This document shows positions 1 to 6,879 of a stretch of DNA of 14,832 nt, one piece after another. Under the pieces are notes generated by a model. It had not been told where the DNA came from. It did not search any database and saw only the letters and a list, made by a program, of their open reading frames with translations. The DNA comes from an uncultured Collinsella sp. (lineage in GTDB: Bacteria; Actinomycetota; Coriobacteriia; Coriobacteriales; Coriobacteriaceae), in contig CAAFEX010000070.1 of the NCBI GenBank assembly GCA_900762015.1, forward strand, positions 1 to 14,832. The letters run 5' to 3'. Within the stretch, counting starts at the first letter, position 1; every line of letters starts with the position of its first letter. Made by a program: the position numbers and the translations under genes.

Positions 1-37
1 GAATTCTAGGCGGTGTCCCCTCCCTTTCAAGAAAGAG

Positions 38-63
38 AAGAGGCGGGGCATGCCCCGCCTCTT
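38..63. terminator. 26-bp perfect palindrome, probable terminator
   Basis: The arm aagaggcggggca is followed at once by its exact reverse complement, so the whole 26 bases are self-complementary with no spacer. Read leftward, the stem is followed by a pyrimidine-rich, T-rich tract (bases 37 down to 26), as expected for a factor-independent terminator on the minus strand. Read rightward, the tail is not T-rich. It could terminate a gene entering from the left edge, act in both directions, or serve as a second stop after the glutaredoxin gene. Confidence 0.5.
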
Positions 64-177
64 ACACCACATCTCTGCGCGCTACCCGGAAACCTTTCCA
101 GAGGCGTCAAACAGCCATAATCCAAAGGTCGCCTCAAACAATTAGCCGGCTAAGAGCGTCCGTGACTACCCAAAAGC

Positions 178-232
178 TGTACGCCAGCATCCAAAGATGT
201 CGAAAAATGTCGACTTTGGATGCTGGCGTACA
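178..232 (-). terminator. Hairpin with 19-bp perfect stem downstream of glutaredoxin gene
   Basis: Arms 178-196 (tgtacgccagcatccaaag) and 214-232 are perfect reverse complements. Inside the loop a second 4-bp stem, tcga at 200-203 with tcga at 210-213, can form after a 3-base bulge. Read on the minus strand, the direction of the glutaredoxin gene that ends at 278, the stem is followed by gcttttgg, a short U run. This fits a factor-independent terminator. The arm is longer than needed for termination, so a member of a dispersed palindromic repeat family is the alternative. Confidence 0.5.
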
Positions 233-277
233 TGTTTGGGTCGTATGGGTTGGGGCGAGTCGGTCGCAACGCGAGTG

Positions 278-523
278 CTAGAGCAGGTTTTCCTGTACCC
301 ACGCGATGATGTCGCTCGACTCGTAGAGCGGCTTGCCGTCGATGAACAAGCAGGGAACCTGGCGTTTTCCGCCGACGGCGATGAGCGTCTGCTCGGCCTC
401 GGTATTGGTCGAGATATTGCGCTCGGGGATGGTCACACCGTTATCGGCAAGGAATCGTTTGACTTTTATGCAATACGGGCAGCCGGTCATAACGTACAGC
501 GTGAGCTCATGATTAGTAGCCAT
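278..523 (-). CDS. Glutaredoxin, dithiol CPYC type
   Basis: An 81-residue thioredoxin-fold oxidoreductase that would reduce disulfides or glutathionylated (or other low-molecular-weight thiol) targets in the cytoplasm. The active site is C15-P-Y-C18, right after the first beta strand (ELTLYVMTG). The cis-proline motif QVPCLFIDG and the C-terminal helix (ESSDIIAWVQENLL) complete the fold, and the length is normal for the family. The start at 523 is chosen because ttggagacct places GGAG about five bases before ATG; an upstream TTG at 562 has no such site. It lies 51 bases downstream of the TipAS-like regulator on the same strand, and no clear promoter intervenes, so cotranscription is likely. 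Whether the partner is glutathione, mycothiol or a thioredoxin reductase cannot be told from the sequence. Confidence 0.9.
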   Translation of the reverse strand: MATNHELTLYVMTGCPYCIKVKRFLADNGVTIPERNISTNTEAEQTLIAVGGKRQVPCLFIDGKPLYESSDIIAWVQENLL

Positions 524-574
524 AGGTCTCCAATCGGTTGAGGTTTCGATTGAAATACCCAAAGCTGCCGCGGT

Positions 575-1402
575 CTATGCGCGGACCAGTGACGACTCGA
601 TGGCCTGAACCAGAAACGCCGTGGCTCCGGTGCCGCAGGGCTTGTCGTAGTAGTCAACAAAGCGCTGGTCGGCAAGATAGCCGTGGGCGAGGCCCAGGTA
701 CGCCTCGTCTTGGGGCTCGCATCCCCAGTTGAGAGCAATCCAGCGACGATGCATCGCGACAAGCTTGCGAGCCTCGCTTCCATTCGCATCGCCATCGCCC
801 ATGGCAATCGAGAGTTGACCCAGAATAGCGCGTTCAAGTTCCTTCATGTCGTTCCATGTCTCGGGGTCCATATCCAGCAGTGCTTCGTTTGCTGCATCGA
901 TAGCCTCATCGCCATAGCGCACCCGCGCTTCGGAGCCGTAGCGCTCCTCGTTTTCCTGCACGGTGCGCCAGCGCTCCAGTTGCGGCAGGACGGCGCCCAT
1001 GAGCGAGACGGCTTCGTCGAGCGACATGCCGGTGTTTTGCGCCAGCCGCGGGGCGCAATCCTCGATCATCGCCTCCATGGTGGTGTCGTAGGTGTACTTG
1101 CCGTGGTCGTAGCACCACTTGCAGTAATGGTCGGTCGTGGCGCCCGTGGCATCGGTGCCGCAGTCGTTGGGCGTGAGTATCATGCCGCAGCTCTGGCAAT
1201 AATGCTCGGGCATTTCGAGCAGGTGGGACAACGGCTCTCCGGTTACGGCGGCAATGAGCTTCATCATGTCGATGCCCGGGGTGACCTCGTCGCGCTCCCA
1301 ACGGCTGACGGCTTGGCGCGTGACAAAGAGTTTGGCGGCGAGCTGCTCTTGGGTAAGGTGATGGGCGCGACGGATGGCAATGAGCTTTTCTGCAAAGGCC
1401 AT
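575..1402 (-). CDS. XRE-family regulator with zinc ribbon and TipAS-like domain
   Basis: A 275-residue predicted transcription regulator with three modules. Residues 6-60 are an XRE/HTH_3 DNA-binding domain (LTQEQLAAKLFVTRQAVSRWE). Residues 67-104 form a putative zinc ribbon with C69-x2-C72, C81 and C94-x2-C97. Residues about 155-272 resemble the TipAS antibiotic-binding domain: YGDEA, a helix with a W, then MHRRWIALNWGCEP and a tail like LGLAHGYLADQRFVDYYD followed by an AFLVQAI helix. In Streptomyces TipAL this domain follows a MerR-type HTH and binds thiopeptides covalently through a cysteine; C228 here lies at a plausible position. The start has a strong ribosome site (aaaggag, six bases before ATG). 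It faces trmO across a 141-bp spacer with an inverted repeat and is followed by the glutaredoxin gene. The domain calls are firm; the ligand is inference. Confidence 0.85.
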   Translation of the reverse strand: MAFAEKLIAIRRAHHLTQEQLAAKLFVTRQAVSRWERDEVTPGIDMMKLIAAVTGEPLSHLLEMPEHYCQSCGMILTPNDCGTDATGATTDHYCKWCYDHGKYTYDTTMEAMIEDCAPRLAQNTGMSLDEAVSLMGAVLPQLERWRTVQENEERYGSEARVRYGDEAIDAANEALLDMDPETWNDMKELERAILGQLSIAMGDGDANGSEARKLVAMHRRWIALNWGCEPQDEAYLGLAHGYLADQRFVDYYDKPCGTGATAFLVQAIESSLVRA

Positions 1403-1461
1403 AGCGGCTCCTTTCTGCTGGTTGATGGCTTAAGCATACGCGGCGGCAGGCGCCCTTCCAA

Positions 1462-1476
1462 GCAACCGTTGGTTGC
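1462..1476. promoter_or_regulatory. Candidate operator, inverted repeat
   Basis: gcaacc and ggttgc flank a 3-base spacer in the divergent region between the regulator and trmO. The site is 60 bases upstream of the regulator start. On the minus strand it overlaps TTGCTT (a weak -35 candidate), which lies upstream of TATGCT (1433-1438, a weak -10), although the 21-base spacing is long. The location suits autoregulation by the XRE protein. No binding evidence exists. A shorter perfect palindrome, ttgcgcgcaa at 1501-1510, is a second candidate. Confidence 0.3.
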
Positions 1477-1530
1477 ATGACAGGAGTCCGCGGCGAAGAA
1501 TTGCGCGCAACGCCCCACGCCTCCATGCCG

Positions 1531-1536
1531 TACAAT
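1531..1536 (+). promoter_or_regulatory. Probable -10 box of trmO (leaderless)
   Basis: TACAAT matches the -10 consensus at five of six bases and ends seven bases before the preferred trmO ATG at 1544. Transcription would therefore begin at or within a base or two of the start codon. There is no good -35 at 17 bases. The same core ACAAT lies upstream of three other plus-strand genes in this window. Confidence 0.5.
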
Positions 1537-1543
1537 GACCGGC

Positions 1544-2281
1544 ATGGAACCTATTGCACACATACATACCGACCTGCCGCAGAAGTTCGGCATTCCGCGC
1601 AACAGCTTTTTGGCGCCCCATCTGCAGGGACGCATCGTTTTTGAGCCGGAATTTGCCTCCAATGCAGCGGTTGAGGGTCTGGACTCCTTCTCTCACCTGT
1701 GGCTGCTGTGGCGCTTCGAAAACGGAACGCCCGGCGGCACGGCTAAGGACATAGTTGCCGATGCCAAGTCGCAGGACAGGTCCGGCACCAACGCAAAATG
1801 GTCGAAAACTGTGCGTCCGCCGCGCCTGGGTGGAGCCGAGCGTGTGGGCGTCTTCGCCACGCGCAGCCCGTTTCGCCCTAATCCCATCGGTCTCACCTGC
1901 GTCAAGCTCGATCGTGTCGAGTTCACCGACGATGGCCCCATCATCCATGTGCTGGGGACCGACCTGCGTGACGGCACGCCCATCTACGACATTAAGCCCT
2001 ACATCCCGTTTGCGGACTGCCACCCGGATGCGACCGGCGGCTGGATTGAGGATGCTCCGTGGCAAGAGCTCGATGTTGAGTTCCCGCAAGCTCTGCAGGA
2101 TATGGTCCCGCCCGCAAAGATTTCTGGCTTGGTCGAGGTTCTACGCCAAGATCCGCGCCGCGCGGGCAGCAAGCACGAGCCAAACCGCGTCTATCATCTG
2201 GCCTACGCCGGGCTCGACATATCGTTTACGGTCGACGAAACCAAGCTAACCGTAGTCGCCGTCAACGACGCGCAAGACTAA
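1544..2281 (+). CDS. trmO: tRNA (N6-threonylcarbamoyladenosine37-N6)-methyltransferase TrmO
   Basis: A 245-residue member of the TrmO/TsaA (UPF0066) family. The enzyme uses S-adenosylmethionine to methylate t6A at position 37 of a threonine tRNA, giving m6t6A in the anticodon loop. The N-terminal beta-barrel domain begins with PIAHIHTDLPQKFGIPR and carries the family signature around RLGGAERVGVFATRSPFRP and NPIGLTCVKL, followed by LGTDLRDGTPIYDIKPYIP. A smaller C-terminal domain follows, as in other bacterial TrmO proteins. The family normally starts a few residues before the PIG/PIAxIH strand, which favours ATG 1544 over ATG 1535; the latter overlaps the -10 box. No Shine-Dalgarno site precedes 1544, in keeping with a leaderless mRNA. 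Confidence 0.92.
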   Translation: MEPIAHIHTDLPQKFGIPRNSFLAPHLQGRIVFEPEFASNAAVEGLDSFSHLWLLWRFENGTPGGTAKDIVADAKSQDRSGTNAKWSKTVRPPRLGGAERVGVFATRSPFRPNPIGLTCVKLDRVEFTDDGPIIHVLGTDLRDGTPIYDIKPYIPFADCHPDATGGWIEDAPWQELDVEFPQALQDMVPPAKISGLVEVLRQDPRRAGSKHEPNRVYHLAYAGLDISFTVDETKLTVVAVNDAQD

Positions 2282-2347
2282 CCAGCCATTCGTCCGCACC
2301 CGTCAAATTAAGCGCCAAACTCCGCGCCAAAACCGCCCACGCTGGTG

Positions 2348-2353
2348 GACAAT
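2348..2353 (+). promoter_or_regulatory. Candidate -10 box of the C-S lyase gene
   Basis: GACAAT in the context ggacaataac, 39 bases upstream of ATG 2393. It resembles the other ACAATA elements in the window. No convincing -35 hexamer is seen, so read-through from trmO is also possible. Confidence 0.35.
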
Positions 2354-2392
2354 AACGCCTACCAAAACAATCACTTTGCACGGGGGCTCAGC

Positions 2393-3607
2393 ATGAAATA
2401 CGACTTTAGCTCGCTTATCGACCGCCACGGCATGGACTCCATCGCCGTTGACTCCTGGGGCGAGATCCCCGGTATGGCTCCGAACGCACCCGACGAGGGC
2501 TTCGACCGCATTCCCATGTGGGTGGCCGACATGAATTTTGCCACGGTGCCCACGGTCCAGGAGCACATCATTCAGCGCGCTCAGCATCCCATGTTTGGCT
2601 ACTTTAACCCGCGTGCCGAGTACTTCGACCGCATCATTGAATGGCAGAGCCGCCGCAATGGCGTCGAGGGCCTGGCACCTGAGCATATCGGCTACGAAAA
2701 CGGCGTGCTGGGCGGTGTCGTGTCGACGCTGCGCGCGTATGTTCAACCGGGCGATGCGGTGCTGGTCCACAGCCCCACCTACATCGGCTTTACCAAGTCC
2801 ATCGAAGCCGCGGGCTATCGCATTGTCCACAGCCCGCTTAAGCTCGACGACCAGGGCGTGTGGCGCATGGACTTTGAGGACATGGAGCGCAAGCTCGCCC
2901 AAAACCACATTCATGCCGCGGTGTTCTGCTCGCCGCACAATCCCTGCGGCCGCGTATGGGAGCGTGACGAGATCGAGCGCGCCATGGACATCTATCGCCA
3001 GCACGATTGCGCGGTGATCTCGGACGAGATTTGGTCCGATATCATCCTGCCGGGGCACAAGCACATCCCGACGCAGTCGGTGAGCGAGGATGCCCGCATG
3101 CGCACGGTTGCCCTCTACGCGCCGAGCAAGACGTTTAACCTGGCGGGCCTGGTCGGCAGCTACCACATTGTCTACAACGGGACGCTGCGTGACCGCGTGT
3201 GCGCCGTGTCCAACAAGACTCACTACAACGAGATGAACGTCCTCTCTATGCATGCGCTTATCGGTGCCTACCAGCCGCAAGGTTACGAGTGGGTGGACGA
3301 GCTCAATCAGGTGCTTGCCGGCAATATCGAGTACTTCTGCAATTACGTGGACGAGCATTTTGAGGGCGTGTCCTATTCGCGTCCGCAGGGCACGTACATG
3401 GTGTTTCTGGACTGCACCGAGTGGTGTCGCGAGCATGGTCGCGATATTCAGTGGTTGCTCGACGAGGGGGCGCGCGTGGGCGTGGGGTATCAGGACGGCC
3501 GTCCGTTCCACGGGCCCTGCCACATTCGCGTGAATCTGGCGCTGCCGCTTTCGCGCGTAAGGGAGGCGTGCGACCGCCTGGACCGCTACGTTTTTAATAC
3601 ACGGTAA
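2393..3607 (+). CDS. MalY/PatB-family PLP-dependent C-S beta-lyase
   Basis: A 404-residue fold-type I aminotransferase-like enzyme. The MalY/PatB group cleaves C-S bonds of cystathionine or cysteine conjugates, releasing thiol, pyruvate and ammonia. Visible features are the N-terminal IPMWVADMNFATVPTVQE, the FGYF segment, the substrate loop SPTYIGF, the cofactor motif CSPHNPCGRVW, the aspartate strand VISDEIWSDII and the Schiff-base lysine K246 in APSKTFNLAGL. C-terminal RVNLALPLSRV carries the carboxylate-binding arginine. Length matches the family. The start is set by ggggg about seven bases before ATG; an upstream in-frame ATG at 2345 overlaps the -10 candidate and has no ribosome site. 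A role in methionine/cysteine metabolism or sulfide release is likely; a plain aminotransferase is less so. Confidence 0.9.
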   Translation: MKYDFSSLIDRHGMDSIAVDSWGEIPGMAPNAPDEGFDRIPMWVADMNFATVPTVQEHIIQRAQHPMFGYFNPRAEYFDRIIEWQSRRNGVEGLAPEHIGYENGVLGGVVSTLRAYVQPGDAVLVHSPTYIGFTKSIEAAGYRIVHSPLKLDDQGVWRMDFEDMERKLAQNHIHAAVFCSPHNPCGRVWERDEIERAMDIYRQHDCAVISDEIWSDIILPGHKHIPTQSVSEDARMRTVALYAPSKTFNLAGLVGSYHIVYNGTLRDRVCAVSNKTHYNEMNVLSMHALIGAYQPQGYEWVDELNQVLAGNIEYFCNYVDEHFEGVSYSRPQGTYMVFLDCTEWCREHGRDIQWLLDEGARVGVGYQDGRPFHGPCHIRVNLALPLSRVREACDRLDRYVFNTR

Positions 3608-3617
3608 GTGAGCACTG

Positions 3618-3659
3618 CATGCGGGGCCTTCTGCCAAGTCGGCTGGAAGGCCCCGCATG
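3618..3659 (+). terminator. Hairpin terminator after the C-S lyase gene
   Basis: catgcggggccttc (3618-3631) pairs perfectly over 14 bases with 3646-3659, leaving a 14-base loop in which gcc/ggc can extend the stem. It begins 11 bases after the stop codon. The downstream tail (gtaaaacg) lacks a U run, so termination may be Rho-assisted, or the stem may mainly protect the 3' end. Confidence 0.6.
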
Positions 3660-3700
3660 GTAAAACGCCTGCAACCATTGGGCACTCGTGTGGTTTTGTT

Positions 3701-3709
3701 TGCTATTAT
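3701..3709 (+). promoter_or_regulatory. Extended -10 promoter of the sensor operon
   Basis: TGCTATTAT contains TG-n-TATTAT, an extended -10 element in a locally AT-rich stretch. The predicted start of transcription near 3716 gives a leader of about 36 bases before ATG 3752. A -35 match is poor, which is tolerated by extended -10 promoters. Confidence 0.5.
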
Positions 3710-3751
3710 TTTCTACCATTTCAGTCTGTAAACAGGATCGTCTGGAGCTCG

Positions 3752-4621
3752 ATGAAAAGACCCTGTCGCTCGGTTGCCATATCGTTGTTTGTTGCGCTTG
3801 CGGTAGCGTGCGCCTTTGTCGTAGCGATAGCTGGCTGTTCTGGGCGTAATGACGAAGCCTCGACGTCTGCATTAGAAGGTTTGGACGCCTCGCAAGTCAA
3901 AGACGACGACCTCAAGACGCTCAACGTCGGCAGCGACCTCTATCCACCGTTTGTGTATACCGACGAGTACGGCGATATCGTTGGCCTGGATGTCGAGATA
4001 TTAACCGAGGCTTTGGCTCGCATTGGCTACAAGCCAAAATACCAGCTGATCGATTGGGAAAAGAAGAAAGAGCTGCTGGCGAGCGGCGAACTCGATTGTG
4101 TCATGGGCAGCTTTAGCATGACGGGTCGCGAAAACGAGTATCGTTGGGCCGGCCCGTACCTTGCGAGCCGCCAGGTAGCCGCGGTCGATCCCCAGAGCGA
4201 TATCTACACGCTTGCCGATCTTGAGGATAAAGTCGTGGCGGTCCAGTCCACCACCAAGCCCGAGGACATTTTGCTCAATCGTACAAATGAAAACGTTCCG
4301 CAGATCAAAGAACTCTACTGCTTTTCGGACCGCTCATATCTGAACCCGGCGCTCGTCGAAGGTCTGGTCGACGCCATCGCCGCGCATGAGTCCTCGCTGC
4401 TCACCTACGAAAAAGACTATGGCGTAACGTATCGCATTTTGGATGAGCCGCTGCTAGAGGTTGGTTTGGGCACCGCTTTCGATATCAATGATACGCGCGG
4501 CATCGACGTTAAACTCACCCGTGCCTACCAAGAAATGCTTGCCGATGGCACCATGGAACGTCTGGTGTCAAAGTACTTTGATGACCCTTCGCCATTTTTG
4601 AATATGGAGGGCCTGTCATGA
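3752..4621 (+). CDS. Lipoprotein solute-binding protein, family 3
   Basis: A 289-residue extracellular binding protein. Residues 1-29 are a lipoprotein signal peptide: KR-rich start, hydrophobic core and lipobox IAGC with the lipidated cysteine at C29. Residues about 53-280 form a type 3 solute-binding domain: LNVGSDLYPPFVYTDEYGDIVGLDVEI, then ELDCVMGSFSMTGRENEYRWAGPYL, the usual ligand-pocket segments for polar amino acids. The start is fixed by tctggagctcg, giving GGAG seven bases before ATG. The stop overlaps the start of the downstream kinase (ATGA), so the two are translationally coupled. No ABC permease or ATPase gene accompanies it. It therefore probably serves as the ligand-sensing partner of the kinase rather than as part of a transporter. 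The ligand is unknown; amino acid is the family default. Confidence 0.88.
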   Translation: MKRPCRSVAISLFVALAVACAFVVAIAGCSGRNDEASTSALEGLDASQVKDDDLKTLNVGSDLYPPFVYTDEYGDIVGLDVEILTEALARIGYKPKYQLIDWEKKKELLASGELDCVMGSFSMTGRENEYRWAGPYLASRQVAAVDPQSDIYTLADLEDKVVAVQSTTKPEDILLNRTNENVPQIKELYCFSDRSYLNPALVEGLVDAIAAHESSLLTYEKDYGVTYRILDEPLLEVGLGTAFDINDTRGIDVKLTRAYQEMLADGTMERLVSKYFDDPSPFLNMEGLS

Positions 4622-6810
4622 TCGATGCACCCGACCACGCCGTTCAGGAGCGGGGCAATCGTTCGACAGGGGCATGGCTCCTTGTCGCCCTGCTGGGGAT
4701 AGCGCTCTCGGTTGTTGCCGGCATGATGAGCTACGGCTACACGACAGCTCAGGCCGAGCAGCGCTTTGCCGACGTTGTCGATTACGTGGCGACGCAGAGC
4801 CTTTCCTACGATGCATTCAATAGCGCCTATACGACCAAAAACTTGATTCGCGTTATGGAGATCGCCGGAGAGACAGCGCGCGATATGGAGCGCGACGGTT
4901 CGGTGGATAACGCCATGCTGGAGCAATATGCCGACCAGTTCAACGTGAACGCACTGATCGTGACGGACGCATCGGGCAATTTGGTGTCCGAGTCCTCGAC
5001 GGATGGCGTGGGCTACGAGTCGCTCGCTACGTATCTCAAGGAAGCACCCGTGCTGGAGGTGGCGGTCCATCCGCTTAAGTCCTATACCGCCCGCATTACG
5101 CTTTCGGATGATTCGGTTGCAGACATTGGTTGCGTGACCCGGCAAGATGGCGAGGGCATCGTTATCGCGGTCAGGCATCAGAGCGCGAAGGCAGTTGCAA
5201 GCAATACGCTCAAACTGCAGAGCCTGCTCGGTGGTTATGAGACCATCGACAGTGGCAATATCGTGATCGAAAGCGATGGCAAGGTCGTTGCGACCAATGC
5301 CGTTGAACCCACCATATTGGGCGTATTCAATCTGCCTGCAACGGATGTCTTTATTGTCGACGGTATTAAGGATCGATGCCTGCCCGGCAAAGTCCGACTG
5401 GTCAACGCCAGCGGCGAGTGGTATTTGGGCACATTTGGAAAAGCGCGCGGGTTCTACGTGTACACCTATGCCTCGGCGCGGCGCTACTTTGAGGTCGTCG
5501 CGGCTGTTGCTGCCGGCGTGCTGGTGCTCTACAGCGGTGTTATAGCCGTTGTTGTGATGGTGCGTCGCCGCGCTGATCGTCGACGTTTGACGGACTTGCT
5601 GCAGCAGGAGCGCGACTATGGCGACAAGCTGGCAAAGGCAGCGCGTGAGGCCTCGTCTGCCAACTCGGCAAAGACGGAGTTTTTGCGCCGCATGAGCCAC
5701 GATCTGCGCACGCCCATCAACGGTATTCGCGGCACGGTCGAGGTCGGCGATGCCAATGCGGACGATCTGCAAAAGCAGACCGAGTGCCGCTCAAAGATCT
5801 GGACGGCATCGGGACTGCTGCTCGACCTTGCCAACGAGGCCCTGGATATGAGTCGCCTGGAGAGCGGACAGGTCGACCTGAACCTCGTACCCATAAATTT
5901 GGTGGTCCTCAACTGTGAAGTGCGCGATATTCTGGAGCGCCAGGCCGAGGAGCGTCTGGTGACAATTATCTGCGATCAGCAGACGCTTGATCATCCCTAT
6001 GCACGGGTGAGTGTGACGCACCTCAAGCGCTTGTTGCTCAATATTGCCGGCAATGCCGTCAAGTACAATCGCCAGGGCGGCTATGTTCGCCTGGTGTGCC
6101 GCGAGGTGGAGCCAGCGGATGGCGTCCCCGTCTATGAATACACGATCGCCGACAACGGTATTGGTATGAGCGAGGAGTTCCAACAGCACCTCTACGAGCC
6201 GTTTTGTCGCGAGGAGCAACAGGTGGAAGGCGCTTCATCGGGAACTGGCCTGGGCGCGCCTATCGCAAAACAGTTGGTCGAGCTTATGGGCGGAACCATG
6301 AACTTTACGAGTGTCTTGGGGCAGGGGACGACGTTTACCATCCGCCTACCGTTCGAGAAGTGCGACCGCTCCGAGATTCCTCAGGCAGTTCGCGTAGATG
6401 CGGGCGATGGCGATGCGCTCCAGGGCCTGCGCGTTTTGCTCGTAGAGGATAACGATCTGAACGCCGAGATCGCGCAGTTTACGCTCAGCCGTGCCGGTGC
6501 CGTCGTGACGCATGCTAAGGATGGTGAGTCTGCCGTTGAGGCGTTTGCCGCGAGCGCACCGCACGAGTGCGACGTGGTGCTGATGGACATCATGATGCCC
6601 GGTATCGATGGCCTTGAGGCCACGCGTCGAATTCGAGCACTCGATCGCGAGGATGCCGCGACCACGCCGATTATCGCCGTGAGCGCCAACGCCTTTGCCG
6701 ACGACCGCAGGCTTTCGCGTGAGGCAGGCATGGACGCGCACCTGAGTAAACCCGTGAGCTCGCAAGAGCTCGTCGAGGCGCTAGCGCACATCGCCGCCGA
6801 CGCTTCATAA
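4618..6810 (+). CDS. Hybrid sensor histidine kinase with C-terminal receiver
   Basis: A 730-residue membrane kinase. TM1 spans about residues 20-38 and TM2 about 292-315. Between them lies an extracytoplasmic domain of some 250 residues with a Cache-like segment (NALIVTDASGNLVSES). There is no recognisable HAMP, only a short coiled linker. The HisKA domain has the phosphorylated histidine H361 in MSHDLRTPING. The ATPase domain shows the N box (LLLNIAGNAVKYNRQGG, near 472-488), the G1 box DNGIGM (512-517) and the G2 box SGTGLG (541-546). A receiver (about 604-725) carries acidic D611, phosphoacceptor D657 in LMDIMMPG, and SKP near its end. No HPt or DNA-binding domain is present. ATGA overlap with the lipoprotein gene suggests they work as one sensor. 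The kinase and receiver closely resemble those of the convergent kinase at 7402-10206. Confidence 0.93.
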   Translation: MIDAPDHAVQERGNRSTGAWLLVALLGIALSVVAGMMSYGYTTAQAEQRFADVVDYVATQSLSYDAFNSAYTTKNLIRVMEIAGETARDMERDGSVDNAMLEQYADQFNVNALIVTDASGNLVSESSTDGVGYESLATYLKEAPVLEVAVHPLKSYTARITLSDDSVADIGCVTRQDGEGIVIAVRHQSAKAVASNTLKLQSLLGGYETIDSGNIVIESDGKVVATNAVEPTILGVFNLPATDVFIVDGIKDRCLPGKVRLVNASGEWYLGTFGKARGFYVYTYASARRYFEVVAAVAAGVLVLYSGVIAVVVMVRRRADRRRLTDLLQQERDYGDKLAKAAREASSANSAKTEFLRRMSHDLRTPINGIRGTVEVGDANADDLQKQTECRSKIWTASGLLLDLANEALDMSRLESGQVDLNLVPINLVVLNCEVRDILERQAEERLVTIICDQQTLDHPYARVSVTHLKRLLLNIAGNAVKYNRQGGYVRLVCREVEPADGVPVYEYTIADNGIGMSEEFQQHLYEPFCREEQQVEGASSGTGLGAPIAKQLVELMGGTMNFTSVLGQGTTFTIRLPFEKCDRSEIPQAVRVDAGDGDALQGLRVLLVEDNDLNAEIAQFTLSRAGAVVTHAKDGESAVEAFAASAPHECDVVLMDIMMPGIDGLEATRRIRALDREDAATTPIIAVSANAFADDRRLSREAGMDAHLSKPVSSQELVEALAHIAADAS

Positions 6811-6812
6811 GC

Positions 6813-6852
6813 ATATGGCCCGGTTCCAAGGTGGGTTGGAACCGGGCCATAT
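6813..6852 (+). terminator. Strong hairpin terminator between convergent genes
   Basis: atatggcccggttccaa (6813-6829) pairs perfectly over 17 bases with 6836-6852 around the loop ggtggg, two bases after the kinase stop. The plus-strand tail tgttattg is moderately U-rich. The symmetric stem could also stop minus-strand transcripts from the flavoprotein gene ending at 6880, although the leftward tail is not U-rich. Confidence 0.8.
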
Positions 6853-6879
6853 TGTTATTGATGAGGCCTGCTGAGGGGC

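Noticed and set aside
93..135. ccttt/aaagg and gaggcg/cgcctc pairs that could form a pseudoknot-like riboregulator
   Set aside because: The stems are five and six bases with long loops, no gene follows on the plus strand, and no known riboswitch core is present.
197..541. Open frame on the plus strand across the glutaredoxin gene
   Set aside because: Begins inside the hairpin loop, has no ribosome site, and mirrors the glutaredoxin gene.
2303..3685. Long open frame (about 460 codons) on the minus strand opposite the C-S lyase gene
   Set aside because: It is a mirror of a GC-rich coding sequence. It has no family motifs and no ribosome site, while the plus-strand frame encodes a full PLP enzyme.
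4525..5772. Open frame of about 415 codons opposite the lipoprotein/kinase junction
   Set aside because: Low-complexity composition without recognisable domains; it overlaps two clear genes on the other strand.
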